Below, in pieces: positions 45,230-57,261 of a stretch of DNA of 64,000 nt (its first letter is position 1; each line of letters starts with the position of its first letter). Location of the stretch: positions 42,683,237 through 42,747,236 of the forward strand of contig NC_016133.3 in NCBI RefSeq assembly GCF_000005505.3, in the 5' to 3' direction. The notes below the pieces were generated by a model. It ran no database searches. It had not been told where the DNA came from and worked only from the letters and a program-made list of their open reading frames with translations. The translations under genes were made by a program, and so were the position numbers. Source of the stretch: Brachypodium distachyon (lineage: Eukaryota; Streptophyta; Magnoliopsida; Poales; Poaceae).

Positions 45230-48200
45230 ATGGCGCCCACAGCCCCCAAGAGAGGGAAAGGTTCAAAGAGTTCCACGGCCGACAAAGGCGAGAAGGCTCC
45301 CAAGAAGCCTCTCTCGGAGAAGGAGCAGAAGAAGCGGGAGTTGAGGGCCACGCAGGCCTTCTTCAGGCCTGGCTACAACGGCGAGGGGCTTGACAAGATC
45401 CGGCATGCCGTCGCCTCTCGGTTCAACGAGTATGGCGAGACGCTCGTCTTCCCCGCCGGCGCTGATCACCAGGATAACGACTTCCGGGTGTTCGCCCGTT
45501 TCATCCTCGACGGGCTGGTACCTCCGTTCTCCCTCTTCCTCCACGCGCTCATGGCGGCGTACCAGCTCCGGGTCGCGCAGCTCCACCCCACCTCCCTCTT
45601 CATTCTCGCCATCTTCCAATTCCTCTGTGAGGGGTTCATTGGGGTGATGCCGTCAGTGGCGTTGTTCCGCCACTATTTTTACCCGCGTGTCGAGCAATCG
45701 GAGTCGATGTCGTCGGGGGTGGTGTTCCGTGCCCGTGACAAGATGAAGTCGGAGTTCATCGTGCAGACGAAGAAAAAGATCGAGAAGGAATGGCGCCCGG
45801 ATTAGTGCTGGGTTCGCGTGGAGGATCTTGATGAGCTCATCTACGCGCCCACCGAGCTGCCCGCAAGCAACGCCGGTTGGCAGGACCGCTACAGCCGCGA
45901 TGCGGAGCTCCTCCCCGTCGTCAAGAGGATCAAGGACCTGTGACTAGCGGGGCTCACTGATCTCGACGTGGCGCGCACCTACATCAGCCGGCGCATCGCG
46001 CCGCTGCAGCTGCGGTCTCGCCCCGCGTGGATGTACACGGGGCTCGGGGACAACACGCGCCTCCAGAACAGGGGCGTGACCCCGGACGCGATCCGGGCGT
46101 GGGTGAAGGGGATCACCGGCGAGGATGCCCCCTTCACGGATCTGCCCCTGGGGGCTCCTTCGCTCCACATCGTTAGCAACTACCCGCCCTGCAACTAGAG
46201 GGGGGGGGGGCTGATGTCCGATTCCCCCGCTCGAGCCCCGCAACCTCTGCCAGCCGCAGCCCGCAGGAAGCGAGTGGCCGAGGAGAGCGGGGGGGAATCG
46301 GAGCTCAGCTGGCCCGACGTTGAGTCCTCCGGCGACGAGGCTGGCCGCGTTGCCAGGGCCCAGACGGCCATTCCTGTGGCAGAGGAGACGGACGAAGACG
46401 ACGCAATTGCCGTGGCAACTTCCACGGCGACCGGGGCTGCGGCTACCCCACGAGGGTCCGTGGCTCCGCCCAAGCGGGGAATCTTCGGGGGCTACACGTT
46501 GAAGCTCAACCCCCTGAGCTAAGCCGGCGTCTCCCCCCTCCTTCTTCCCTCAAGGTTTGCTCCAGCTCTGGTTTCCTTATTCCTTTGTCGATGACTTGCC
46601 GGGACAGCACCCCGGCGGGAGCCGGCAAGAGGGGGAGGACGGACACTGCGCCCGCCGTGCCGAGCAAGAAGCTGCGCACCCAGGCCAGTGTCGGTGCCAG
46701 CCAAACCGGCACGGGGTCCAGCGGCGCCGCCACCACGCTTGCCGCCGACCCGATCCTGGTGGAGGAGGAGCCCGCAGCGGACAGCCGGGCCGCAGGAACC
46801 GGGACAGAGGGGGACAAGGCTCCCCTCGCCCGTACGGTGTCCCCGCAAGGTACTCGTCCAGGGCCTCCTTGCGTTCGTCGCCAGGTACCCTAGCTTAGCC
46901 TGAAGCACTAATTTCGTTCTTTGTATCAGGCACTGTTGCGCCCTCAACGGGGGCAGGTGAGGCGGTGATCAATCTCATCTCCGACGTCGAGGACGTTGAG
47001 GCGGGGGCAAGCCGGAGGCGGCCTCCGCGCCAAGCCCCTTAGCCCCAGACACAACGGTGGCGGCCCCCACCGTCTCTACCGGAGCGGGGGCCAGCAGTGC
47101 GTCCCCGGCCTCGCAGGCCGGAGGCACGGATCCCACAGCAGCCCAACAGGAGGCGACTCCTGCTGGGGGCGCGGTTCCTCCACCAGCCCCACAACCTTCG
47201 GACGCGGGGTGGGAGGAGGAAGTGGCAGGGGAGCAGTAGGCGTCTCCCCTGCAAGGAGACGATGCTCCTCCCGGCCAGACCGTCACGGTGGGGGTCTCAT
47301 CATCGTCCGCCGCTACCTCCAGCCCAGACCCCGGCATCCTCGCCGGGGCGACTTGGGATCCGATCACGTGGGACCCGAGCATCTACGATCAGGGGCACAA
47401 GTTCCTTGACGCCATCATGGAGCAGCAGCTGGCGTTCATCACCTCCTTCAACAAGGTGAGTGAGCACCACGAGCTCGCGAAGTGCCAGCTCGGCGAGGTG
47501 CGGCGAGACGTCGAGAGGGAGTGACAGGAGCTCTCCCGGCTGCGGGAGGAGACGCGCCTGGCTCGGCTGGCCAGGGACGAGGCCGCAACGCCGGTTGTCC
47601 CCAAGGCGGAGCTCCACCGGCGACTGGAGGCCCAACGCGCCGAGCACTGGACTCACTGGCGACAGCGCGGGAGAAGGCCAACAAGGAGCACGACGAGGTG
47701 CTCGCGACAGCCCAGGCTCGCCTCAATGAGAAGAGCGAGCTGGTCAGCTGCTACTCCTCCCAGATCCAGGCGCTGCGCATGAAGCTGGAGAACGCGGAGG
47801 ACGCGGCCGTGGCATCAACGCGGCAGGAGAAGGAGCTCAACTTTGCCAAGGAGAGGTGCGCCCACCTCGAGTCAGAATTGCCCACCACACGGGGTGAGCT
47901 CGCCAAGATGGGCGAGGACAACGTGGCCAAGGCCAAGGAGATCGCGCGGTTCGCGGAGCTCCTCCGCAAGGCAGAGCACGCGGTGCCGCTGGCGCGCGGC
48001 AACCATGACAAGATGGCGGGGCAGCAGCGGGAGGAGACCGAGAAGCTACGCGGGATTGCCCAGGCTGTGCACGAGCTGCTGCCAAGGTTCGAGCTGCAGG
48101 CCGCGCAGGTGGACGGCACGGACGTCAGCACCCTGATCCCGTTCTTCTCCGACATGGTGGGCAAGCTCGGGGCGCTGGACGTGTGGATCTCCAAGTTCTG

Positions 48201-48445
48201 CGATGGGGAGATAGCGTCGTGCGCCAGGGAGATCGCCGAGACGATCCTCCCTCGGGTGCACTACCACCACCCCGACTTCCCCTTCGAGATGTTGCTGGAC
48301 GCGTGGTCGGACAGCGAGGACGGCCCCTCCCACACCAGGGCGGTAAGCCGTTTCGTCGATGAAGTGGTGAGCCGGAGCCTGAGCCGGAGCCCACAGCGGA
48401 AGCCCCCAACAACCAGCCATCTTAGTCCCCTGCTAGTTTTTGTGT
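45230..48445 (+). pseudogene. Gypsy extra ORF, 'putative gypsy type transposon' (PF04195-like) protein, broken
   Basis: The first segment (45230-45805) begins MAPTAPKRGKGSKSS, a basic N-terminus. It continues with a domain containing LVFPAGADHQDNDFRVFARF, HALMAAYQLRVAQLHPTSL and FLCEGFIGVMPSVALFRHYF, which is the pattern of the Transposase_28/PF04195 family found in plant Gypsy elements. The frame continues past a TAG at 45803 and a TGA near 45942 to 46198. Later segments are acidic and Ser/Ala-rich (46214-46522, 46585-46850). There is a possible intron from about 46851 to 46929 (TTTGTATCAG acceptor). Then comes a long coiled-coil-like segment (47600-48445) ending FPFEMLLDAWSDSEDGPSHT. Stops and frameshifts make it inactive. 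The biochemical role of this family is unknown. Confidence 0.72.
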
Positions 48446-49640
48446 TTCCTTTTGTTCCCTGCAAGTGTCGCGCTTGGCGCCGTTTGAACAATTATGGTTT
48501 TCATTAGTCCATGTAATCGTTCGCTACTTCTATGAATTTGGTTTTCTGGTTCTACTTGGTACTTGGTTCTTGTTCCCGAAATTGACTCACGGGTGGATCT
48601 TCTGGTCTTCGTGTGCTATGCCTTGTGTTGCCGGGGACTCGCGCGCTACCCACTTAACCAGACCAGGGCCAGGGACGGACCCGCAGTGCCAACCTGGGGT
48701 CAAGTTGCAGCGGCGAGCCAGTCCACTTGCGGGGTAGCTAGTCCCAAGCATGTGCTCACGGGACAGACCCGCAATCTGCATGGGGAGCGCACTCCCCCCG
48801 CAAGTGTCGTTCTAACACCCCAGCCACGCGCATCACTGGAATCACACCAACGAGCCAATCGTTAAGTATCAGAAAGCTAGGCGGCTAGGATCATGTACTT
48901 AGCTGTCCGTTCTCTTGTTGAACGCCTCGGTTCTGCACTTCGAATGCCTGCTGGAGGGGTGCGGCAAGGGCGCGATCGCATGCACCACCATCGCGTCCCT
49001 GCGGCCTCCCTCGCCTTCGTAGCCATCTCCTCAACTTCGCTCTAAGTTGCTCCGCGGCCACCATGCCCTTTTATAGGCGCGGCGAAGAACGCTGCCACCA
49101 CGCGTGCCGAGCTATCGCAGCACACGTGGCAATACCCTCCTGCGGTAAGAATCTTGAAGTGGTCGCCATGCATCACTAGCGACCCGCTGAATGACACGGC
49201 CCGTGAGCATTCCACAAGTGTCACTGTGCGCCCAATCCCATCCTTATCCTGCATGTCAGATTCTTACCGCGCCCGAGATGCTGTAATTTTTTTTCGAAAC
49301 GCACGAAAAAGGACGCAGCATAGATAGAAACAGATAGAGCACAGGTAGCTCTCCTGCCTCCTAGCCCCCAGGCACAGGAGGGTCGATACCAAACTTGGGT
49401 GTGAGCACTCTTCCAATCCCAAGACACATACATTGCGTGGTGCACGTTGCGGGGAACCCAGCAACGGCACGACCCGTGTCGGAGTGATCCGGCAACGGGA
49501 TTTTTATTTTCGAGGCTCCGGTAGCTCTCTGCTCACAGCCAAGGATGAAAAGAGACTTCTGTGCACTTAGAGTAGAAGACAGAAGGAAGAACATGCAAAT
49601 AATCGAGACAATCTGAAATTCAGGAGAAACCACTTATCTT
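48446..49640. other. Non-coding part of the Gypsy between antisense ORF and pol
   Basis: No protein family was recognised. Minus-strand pol should terminate near 49741. This stretch lies between the two oppositely oriented reading frames and presumably holds both 3' UTRs. Confidence 0.4.
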
Positions 49641-49740
49641 TATTCATAGAAACTAGCAGATTACAATCGGGGGTTGCCCGGCTACACTAGTTCGAGAGGC
49701 ATGCTGTCGGAGCATCACCTGTGGGCCGGGCTCTGCCGCT

Positions 49741-51009
49741 TCACGGGTAGAACTTGTGCAAGTGCTCAAGGTTCCAACTGTTTTGCACCGGCAAGCCTTC
49801 TTCGGTTTCCAGCCGGGAAGCCCCCGGCCTGGTCACCTGCATTACCCGGAAGGGGCCCTCCCATTTCGGAGCCAACTTGTTCCTGGCCTTCGTTCCTTGT
49901 ATCCAACATAGGATAAGATCTCTGATCTCGAGCTCCCGAGGATGGACCCGCCTGTCATGATAACGGCGGAGCCCCTGGTGATAGCGCGCAGCTCTAACAG
50001 CAGCCCGGCATCGAAGCTCTTCGATGAAGTTAAGATCGTCAACCCTCTGCTCGCGTTGGTTATGCTTGCCGTACGCGCGTACCCGAGGGGATCCATGCTT
50101 GAGCTCGAGGGGCAACACCGCTTCTGCCCCGTAGACAAGTGCGAAAGGAGTTTCGCCCGTTGCCCGGCTAGGTGTGGTCCTGATTGACCACAGCACGGGC
50201 TGGAGTTCTTCGACCTAGTGCTTCCCGTGGCCTTTGAGTTTGTCAAAGGTTCTCGTCTTGAGCCCCCGCAGCACCTCTGCGTTGGCTCGCTCCGCCTGTC
50301 CGTTACTCCTCGGGTGAGTGACAGAGGCGAAGTGGATCTTGATGCCCATGCCCTCACAGTAGGCCTGGAACACGACGCTCGTGAATTGCGTGCCGTTGTC
50401 GGTGATGATACCATTGGGCACGCCGAACCGGCACACGATGCCCTTGAAGAATTTGATGGCCGCCTGAGCGGTCACCTTCTGCACTGGTTCCACTTCCACC
50501 CACTTGGAGAACTTGTCGATGGCCACAAGCAAATACTCGTAGCCACCAACCGCTCTCGGCAATTTGCCAATGATGTCCAGCCCCCAGACCGCGAACGGCC
50601 AGGAGGATGGAATGACTTGCAGGGCCTGCGCCGGCTAGTTACTCTTCTTCGCATGGAACTGGCACGCCTCACATGTCTTGACTAGTTGCTCAGCATCGGC
50701 TAGCGCTATAGGCCAGTAGAAGCCGTGTCTGAAGGCCTTGCCAGCTAAACCCCGAGAGGCCACATGGTGTGAGCACGTGCCTCGGTGTATGTCTTCCAGA
50801 AGTGCGCGCCCTTCGTCTTGGGGCACGCAGAGGAGCTTCACTCCGTTTGCACGCCTTCGGTAGAGATCCCCGTCTACCAGAGCGTAAATCTTGGCTTGCT
50901 GGGCTACACGCTTCGTGGCAACGTCATCTTCCGGGAGGGCTTCCCCTTTCAAGTAGCGGGTGATGTCCGCTGCCCAAGGTGGGGTTTCCCTACTTACACA
51001 TGCTGCCAC
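49741..51009 (-). pseudogene. Gypsy integrase fragment with in-frame stops
   Basis: One minus-strand frame runs through three open pieces. 51009-50635 has the zinc-binding region, with HRGTCSHHVASRGLAGKAFR and a CEACQFHAKK Cys pair. 50600-50215 is the catalytic core, with GLDIIGKL, DNGTQFTSVVFQAYCEGMG and SNGQAERANAEV supplying the D, D and E residues. 50210-49741 is the C-terminal part, with TPFALVYGAEAVLPLE, KWEGPFRV and LEHLHKFYP. In-frame TAG codons follow HAKKSN (near 50637) and KLKGHGKH (near 50215). The pieces are otherwise colinear, so the gene died by point mutation. No reverse transcriptase is found upstream. Confidence 0.88.
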
Positions 51010-51227
51010 ATCAGCGGCATGGACCTCCGCTGTTGCGAGGTTTCCTTCGGTTGCCGGGGGGGCCTCCCAGGCAGCCGGCTTGGGAGCGACCGAAGGCGCA
51101 GTCTGCCCGCGCCGATGTGCGCGCTCACATCTCCGCTGGGTGCTTCCACTGTTGGATGGTTAAAGTCCGGAATTCCTTGCGCTGGAGATTCCGTACTTGT
51201 GCCAGGTCTCAATTGGCTCCCCTCACT

Positions 51228-51860
51228 CTATTCGGTCTTTTTAGTAACCGAGTGTGATAAATCCCCCTTGTCCTTTTTCGTCGGGCGTCCCCGAGTACTT
51301 GGGATTTGAGGAACCGGATTTCTCGTCCTTTTTGGCCTTTGGACTCGAGCGGGTAGACCCACAGGATCCTTGGGTGTCTCTACCCTTTCCGGTACATTTC
51401 GCGCAGGCACATGTGATTTTGTCACACTTCTCAAGTCACTAAAGTGATCAGGCAGTTCATTCGCTAAAGCATGCAAATCTATTATCTTTTGGACTTCTCT
51501 ATGTGTCTCACTTGTGCACGGGTCATTTGCGTGGATCCCCGTGGCTTGCCACGTCAATTCTTGACTTTTCTCATCAAGAGGTTGATTTCCTACCCCTAAA
51601 GTCGGGAAGAGATTCTCGTCAAAAATGCAGTCAGCAAAGCGGGCCGTATGACAGTCTCCTGTCATGGGGTCCAGATACCTGATTACGGACACAGTCTCAT
51701 AACCAACGTATATCCCCGACTTACGGAGCGGTCCCATTGCTGATCGCTGAGGGGGTGGTATCGGTACATATACCTGGCAACCGAACCTACGAAGGTAGGA
51801 AAAGCTCCACATCACACTTCCACTGGAGATAATTTGCGCCGCTCTCATGAAGCGCGTCAA
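51228..51860 (-). pseudogene. Copia integrase C-terminal/linker fragment
   Basis: The frame shows LRRFGCQVYVPIPPPQRSAM, GPLRKSGIYVGYE, IRYLDPMTGD and ARFADCIFDENLFPTLG, the block that follows the integrase core in plant Ty1/Copia polyproteins. It is in the same orientation as the RNase H fragment at 42682-43403. It belongs upstream of that fragment, with the intervening reverse transcriptase lost. Confidence 0.85.
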
Positions 51861-52620
51861 ATTCCCGATGGATTATTCCGTCCATCTGCATTTTTGCAAG
51901 TAACCATGAGATTACAACAGCAATCCCTTGCACAAATGCGATGGTGATACAATGTATTCGCTAAGACAACGTTCCAATATTTCGCGAGTTCATATCTTAA
52001 TGATTAAAAGTAATAAGTCATAATTACAATTAATCAACAACGGTAAAACATGGTAATACAAGCATGTGCATAGAGATGGCAAGTTAAACATTTCCTAAAC
52101 GTGAAAATTAGCCCCAAAAACACATTCCCGAAGCCATTTTGAGCATAAATGTGCAGTTTCAGCAAAAACCGACACTTCCAGGGACTTACGCACAAAAACC
52201 CAGCACATCAAACATTTGTGCATAATTACGGTAAAATTCAGGGGCTAAAATGCTAAATACCTGGCCCAAAATACATTTCGGGTTGCCAGCCCATTTTCAC
52301 CCTCTCTTTTTTCAGCCCAAAAGTCGGCCCACCGGCCCATCCCTCGTGGCCCCGCTGGGCCATCCGCGCCAGCCCCTAGGGTTTGCCCTCTAGGCGGCGG
52401 CTGCTGGCGGCAGGGGCGGCCGGCGGCACCCACGCGTCCTGCAAGGCGGCGCCGCGCCCGAGGCTGCGGCAGCCGGCGGCAGGGGCGGCCAGCGGCAGCG
52501 GCCCCTGCGCATCCTACAGGGGACAGCGGCGCCCCGCGCACGAGGCGGCTGCGGCTGCCCGTGCCTGAGGGTGCGGGGCGCGTGTGGGCAGCGGCCAACG
52601 CCCAAGGCGGCGGCGGGCGT
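51861..52620. other. Unassigned DNA inside the Copia, AT-rich then GC-repetitive
   Basis: 51861-52270 is AT-rich with no family resemblance. 52383-52620 is a GC-rich tract of imperfect GGCGGC/GGCAGGGGCGGCC-type units. It resumes at 56391 on the other side of an insertion, so 52383-52620 plus 56391-56590 were once contiguous. Its relation to the Copia 5' region is unclear. Confidence 0.45.
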
Positions 52621-55600
52621 GTAACAGCCCAAGAGCAACATTTTACATTTAAGCCCTTGTTTGGACCTGTTTGTAATTTAATTCTTGTTGCATAACATTT
52701 TACAATTGCACCCATGCCATGTCATCTCTTCTTTGCTTCACATGAATTTGCTAGAGGATTCAAATTATGAATCATCCTTCTTTGAGTTTGAATTCCTTTT
52801 CCTGTATTTTTACAAATGATATTCAAATGGGTTTTGTTTTTAAACCTTTACCCCATCTGAATATTTCCCAAATAGTGGTACCATATTTGAATTCTCCTAC
52901 TTCTCAGCTTTTCAAAATGGTGTTCGAAATTTGAATCCAAAAACTATTTCAAAACAGGAAACAGGAAAAGGAAAAAAAGAAAAAGAAAAGAAAAACTTAC
53001 CTCAGGCCCGAGCCGGCCCAGCAGCCGCCTCGGCCCATTCCCCCGCGCGCCCACCAGCCGCCTCGGCCTTTCCCTTCGCCAGCGCAGCAACGTAAACCGC
53101 GGCCCAACTCCACCGCACGCCGCCCGCACCGCGCTTCCCCGCATTGAAGACGTATTCCGCGAAGTACGCCATCTCTCACAGGGCTTCGTCCTCCTCTGCT
53201 TTCTTCCTCCCGACCGATGGAGGCCGCGCGCCACGTTCGTGACGACAGCGACAACCACCTCCTTTCCTCGCCTACTTAAGCCGCGCTGCGCCCTCCTTTC
53301 CTCCCAGCGCAAGGCAAACCCTAGAAGGGTTTCCTCTCCCCCTTTTCTTGCACCGCCGTCGCCGCTTCTCCCGGGCCGTGGACGCCGCCGCGTCGCGCCG
53401 TCGCTTCCGGCCAAACCGCGACAACCTGACCGCGTCACCGAGTGCGCCTCGTCGTCCTCTACACACGCGTGCAAGGAATTTGACTGGGATCGACCACCGC
53501 GACGCCTAGGTCGTCTTCTTCCTCTCCGGCCGCCACTCGTCTCCGGCCAAATTCCGGCGAAGGCATTCGTCGTTTCCCCGTCATCTTTCTCCTACGTCTC
53601 CGGGGTGAGCTCCTCTCTCTCCCGCTCCTTTCTGCGTGCAAATTGGTGCTCCGTAGACTCATAGCCGCGTGCAGCGCTCCGGCTTGCCGCCGGCGAGCTA
53701 CTGCTCATCGCCGCGCCGTCGAGTTCGCTAAGGCTCATGTGGTCGCCTTCGTGCCACCTAGTTTAACTCCACGCCCCGCTATCTTTTCCGCGTTAGTTAG
53801 CCCTCCGCCGCTAGCTTTGGTCGCCAGCGTTCATGCCTTGCCGTGGCTGCCGCGCGCGCCCGCAAGAAACCAGTTTTCATCTGGTTAAAAGGGTTTACGC
53901 CCTTGATCTAGCAAGATCCGTTCCGCAGCCCGTCTGGTTGTCTCGCTCGTCCATTCACTCTGTTCAGTTTCGACCCGGGTTCGTTCTCCCTTAGCTGCAA
54001 AGTAAAACCCCAACCTTTTTAACCTTTTACCGACCCTGACAAGTGGGACCCACTGGTCAGTGACCGCGAGCAGCCAGCTCCGCGCGCCCCGTCTCGTCAG
54101 CTCTTCCGGGCCCGCTGTCAGCCGCACAGGCTAGCTGCACCCGAGTGGGTTTAGTTCTTTGTGTATTTTTCGAGTTGTTTTAAAAATACCAGAAATATTT
54201 AGATCTTGTTTAATTCATAGCAAAGGCATACTAAATCCAAATTGGGCAAACCATATATGTTTTGGAATCAGAAAAATGCAAGGAATTTAACTGCGCAATT
54301 AGATTTATACTTTGAGGTTTCAAATTTTCAAATATGTCCCAGATTTGAAATTCAAACGTATGAACTTGTTTAGTCTTTAATTTAAAACTGGTAACTCTTC
54401 TGTAATTAGTGTAAACATCAAAGTTGATCCCTGTAACTTGTAGAACTCGGTAGCATACTTGGTTAGGCCATTTGAGTCCTTTAAAGCTGTTGTTTACTTT
54501 GTTTAAGTCACCTAATGGTTAACCTTGTTGCTAATGGAGTCAATTCGTCGCATGTTGTTACATCATAATGTCACATGACATGTCATGTTGTATTGTGCAT
54601 TGCACCTATTGATTGTTACCTTATTTGTGTATTCGGTGATTTGGTTCTTTATGATAGTGACTCCGACTTACTCCGTCGACGATCCGGGTTCCCACACTTC
54701 TTCGGATCCCCTCTCTCGGTGCCCAGCGACCGAGAATCCAGGCAAGTAGCCATTCCTTGAACATGTTGATTATACCCAATGTCTCTCTCTCATTCTTGCA
54801 TTAAGTTACGTTCTCGGTTATTGTCACGATGCCTCTAGAGTTGCATAGCTTTAGTCAGCTCTACTCAAATGCCTGTTGTCTTGTTCCTTATCCTATTACC
54901 ATGTCACATGTTTGCTGTTGACCTAGTTGGTCATTAGAAGTTTGCTTAGCTTGCTAGTCTGGTGTCCTTACTTGGGGTTATACAATTGCTACATCCACAT
55001 GCTACTTTCTGTATTTAATTGCAATTATTAAACTGTGACATGTTATTACCTGTACAAGGCAACGATGGGAGGCTGTGCTAATGCATTGGTGTTTTGTTCC
55101 ATTGGCCCCGACCTAAGAACTGAGTTCTCGTTTTCGCCGACCCAAGAAACTTCATGCTAACCGCTCGTGGGAGAATATATGGGTCCCCCTCGGTTTAGTA
55201 CTCGTTTCATAGCTCTTCCAGGGGCCACATAGTTCGGGCGTTCCATTTGGCATATCGCATATACATTGATGTTGTGTTTGGAGATGTGTTGGTACTTTGC
55301 ATACATATAGGATTGCGGCACTAGTCTGGAGTGGTCATTCTGCGGACACTGAACCACTACCAGCTGTCGACGCAACTCTTGAGTCCGTACGACGCTTCGG
55401 CCGGGCTCTCGTTTCGGATTAGACTCAGTTGGGTGGTCCTCTGGATTAGTTGTGGGGCTTGGAAACGTCATGTCGCCCAATCCTGCCGACACACGTCTTT
55501 GTGTGTTCCTACTCGAGTGGCAATAAGGGTTGGACGAACGTGTACGGGTAAATTGGCACACCCTGCAGGGATAAATCTTTCGGAAAGCCGTGTCCGCGAT

Positions 55601-56390
55601 TATGGAGAACTCAATCATTTTAATTAACTTAATTTCTTAAACTTGAGTAGTAATTAGTCTTTAATCATGGATATGCTTAAAACTGCTTAAGTGTGAGTGC
55701 CTTTGGATCCTTTCCTCACAAGGGGTTCAGGGGGTGATAAGAGGTTGTGTTTGATTGGTGTTAGTTGATAGATTCTCACCTCACTTGGTTGACGCTCCTC
55801 ATCCTCTAATTAGACGATGTCATTAGTGTGTCTCTCCAGATAAATTGCCGCTGCATAACCCCACCATATTATCCATCCTTTGAGACTTGTTGCATATCTA
55901 GTTTAGATCTCCCGTAAGTCTTGCGAGTACTTTGTACTTAGTTGCTTTGCAACGTTGTTTTCTCCAGAGTTTCCAGAGGAGCAGGTGAGTGGTTACTTCG
56001 TGGAGTTCGACGACAGCTTCGACGTTTAGCCAGGAGATTTCAGAGCAGGGTTCTGTGAACTTGTGGCGGGCTCTCCTTTCAGTTTCAGCCTCTTAGGCAA
56101 TATTTATAACTTGTCCGTACTTGGGCCTAATTTGCTTCCGCTGGTGTAATGATGATTGTGAACATGTGTCCGTGAGTTGTAATAACTTGGTATTTCGCTC
56201 CATGTATGAGCTTGACTTAATCTTGTGTCTTAGAGTGATGTAATGATATCATCTTTGTTCCAACCTGCGGTGAACACATTGCGTGTATGTTGTGAAGTGT
56301 TCATCGTAGGGAGGCACTGAGGCTTGATTTATGCGCGAGTTAGCACTTGGGGCTAAATTGCATAAATTCAGTCCTGGGGTCTCACAGCGG
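52621..56390 (+). mobile_element. 3.77-kb LTR-like insert (solo LTR or non-autonomous element) with target duplication
   Basis: The insert begins TGTAACAGCCC (T at 52622) and ends GGGGTCTCACA at 56388-56389, so it has TG...CA ends. It is flanked on both sides by GCGGGCG, a 5-7 bp direct repeat in a GC-rich setting. The GC-rich tract on the two sides joins smoothly if it is removed. Inside there is no pol-like frame. A C-rich, exon-like part (about 53000-53900) is followed by T-rich intron-like DNA. This looks like a very long solo LTR or a LARD-type element. Confidence 0.6.
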
Positions 56391-56942
56391 GCGCCCGGCG
56401 GCAGGGGCCTGCCAAACGGCGGCGACGCGCGCTCATGCCCGGCGCGGCGGCAGCCAGCGCCCAAGGCGGCGGCGCACGGTCGTGCCCGACGCGCTCCTGA
56501 GGCGGCGGCGGCCCGCGCCCGAGGCTGCAGCAGCCGACGCACTGGCAGCGGCGGCGCTCGCGCTCGGAGGCAGCGGTGGCGGCGCTCGCGATGGGAAAAA
56601 TTGGGCGGCACGGCTCGCTGCCATTCATGGCTGCGGTGGCCGGCGGTGCGACGCTCGACGGCGTGGCACCGTCTCCCCCAAAAATTGGTCAACAAGTCCC
56701 TCATGCGGCGGGATCAATCGGCAATTGTGGCGGCGACTTGATCAGCAAGCGACCCGCAAGGAAAATCCAATCTTGAGGTGAAATACAACGAAAAGAAACT
56801 AATCGCAAAAACAGAATCGTAACGCAGAGAGGAATCCATTTTTGCAATAAAATTTCAGATCCAATACCTCCGTGATTTTTGTCGAGAGCCTGCTTGTAGT
56901 AGGCTCGATGAAGGCTCGGGGTAGAGGCTCGTGCTGATAACG
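56391..56942. other. GC-repeat continuation and Copia 5' internal region
   Basis: 56391-56590 continues the GC-rich repeat tract. 56700-56942 leads to the minus-strand primer site CGTTATCAGCACGAG just inside the right LTR. I find no intact gag. Confidence 0.5.
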
Positions 56943-57261
56943 TGTTGTGCAACTCCTGCCGGCTAGCCGGTTCCGGGGTTGCACACCAAGATCGTAGTCG
57001 AAGGAGTCGATCACACACACAATCACAAAGTACAGTAAAGTAGATGAATACCAGGAAGTAGAGAGAAATAGGTGCTCTTTATTAATTTCTGATCTCACCC
57101 GTACGTATAAGGGGCAGACTTCTCTCTTTTATATAGACTAGATGTCTCAACTGGATCAAAGAGATAAGACCCAAAACTTAACGTTAGTGGGGAACGATTT
57201 CAGTGGGTAGAGGGGGCGCACACTTCGATAGCCCTCCCACCCCAACGACGGTTCCCCGACA
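56943..57261 (-). repeat. Copia 5' LTR
   Basis: Begins TGTTGTGCAACTCC and ends CCCCGACA, matching 42140-42461 end to end with about 40-45 differences and a few one- or two-base gaps. The TATA-like CTTTATATAGAC is shared (near 57127). Confidence 0.9.

Larger units (their letters stand above)
43404..51227 (-). mobile_element. Nested Gypsy remnant with antisense extra ORF
   Basis: The insertion breaks the Copia reverse transcriptase at 43403/43404. On the minus strand from the right are a Gypsy integrase (51009-49741), a non-coding stretch, the antisense-oriented extra ORF (plus strand 45230-48445), a tandem-repeat region, and LTR-like sequence starting TGTCGTAGC at 43404 and again at 43723. 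Tat-lineage Gypsy elements are known to carry extra ORFs, some antisense, between pol and the 3' LTR, which this layout fits. gag, protease, reverse transcriptase and a 5' LTR are absent. The right boundary near 51227 abuts Copia sequence with no visible target duplication, implying a deletion. Confidence 0.7.

Noticed and set aside
52245..53664. Arg/Ala/Pro-rich frames of 140-176 codons in the retroelement nest
   Set aside because: GC-repeat tract and LTR-like sequence; no domain, no consistent frame, interrupted by the insertion boundary at 52621.
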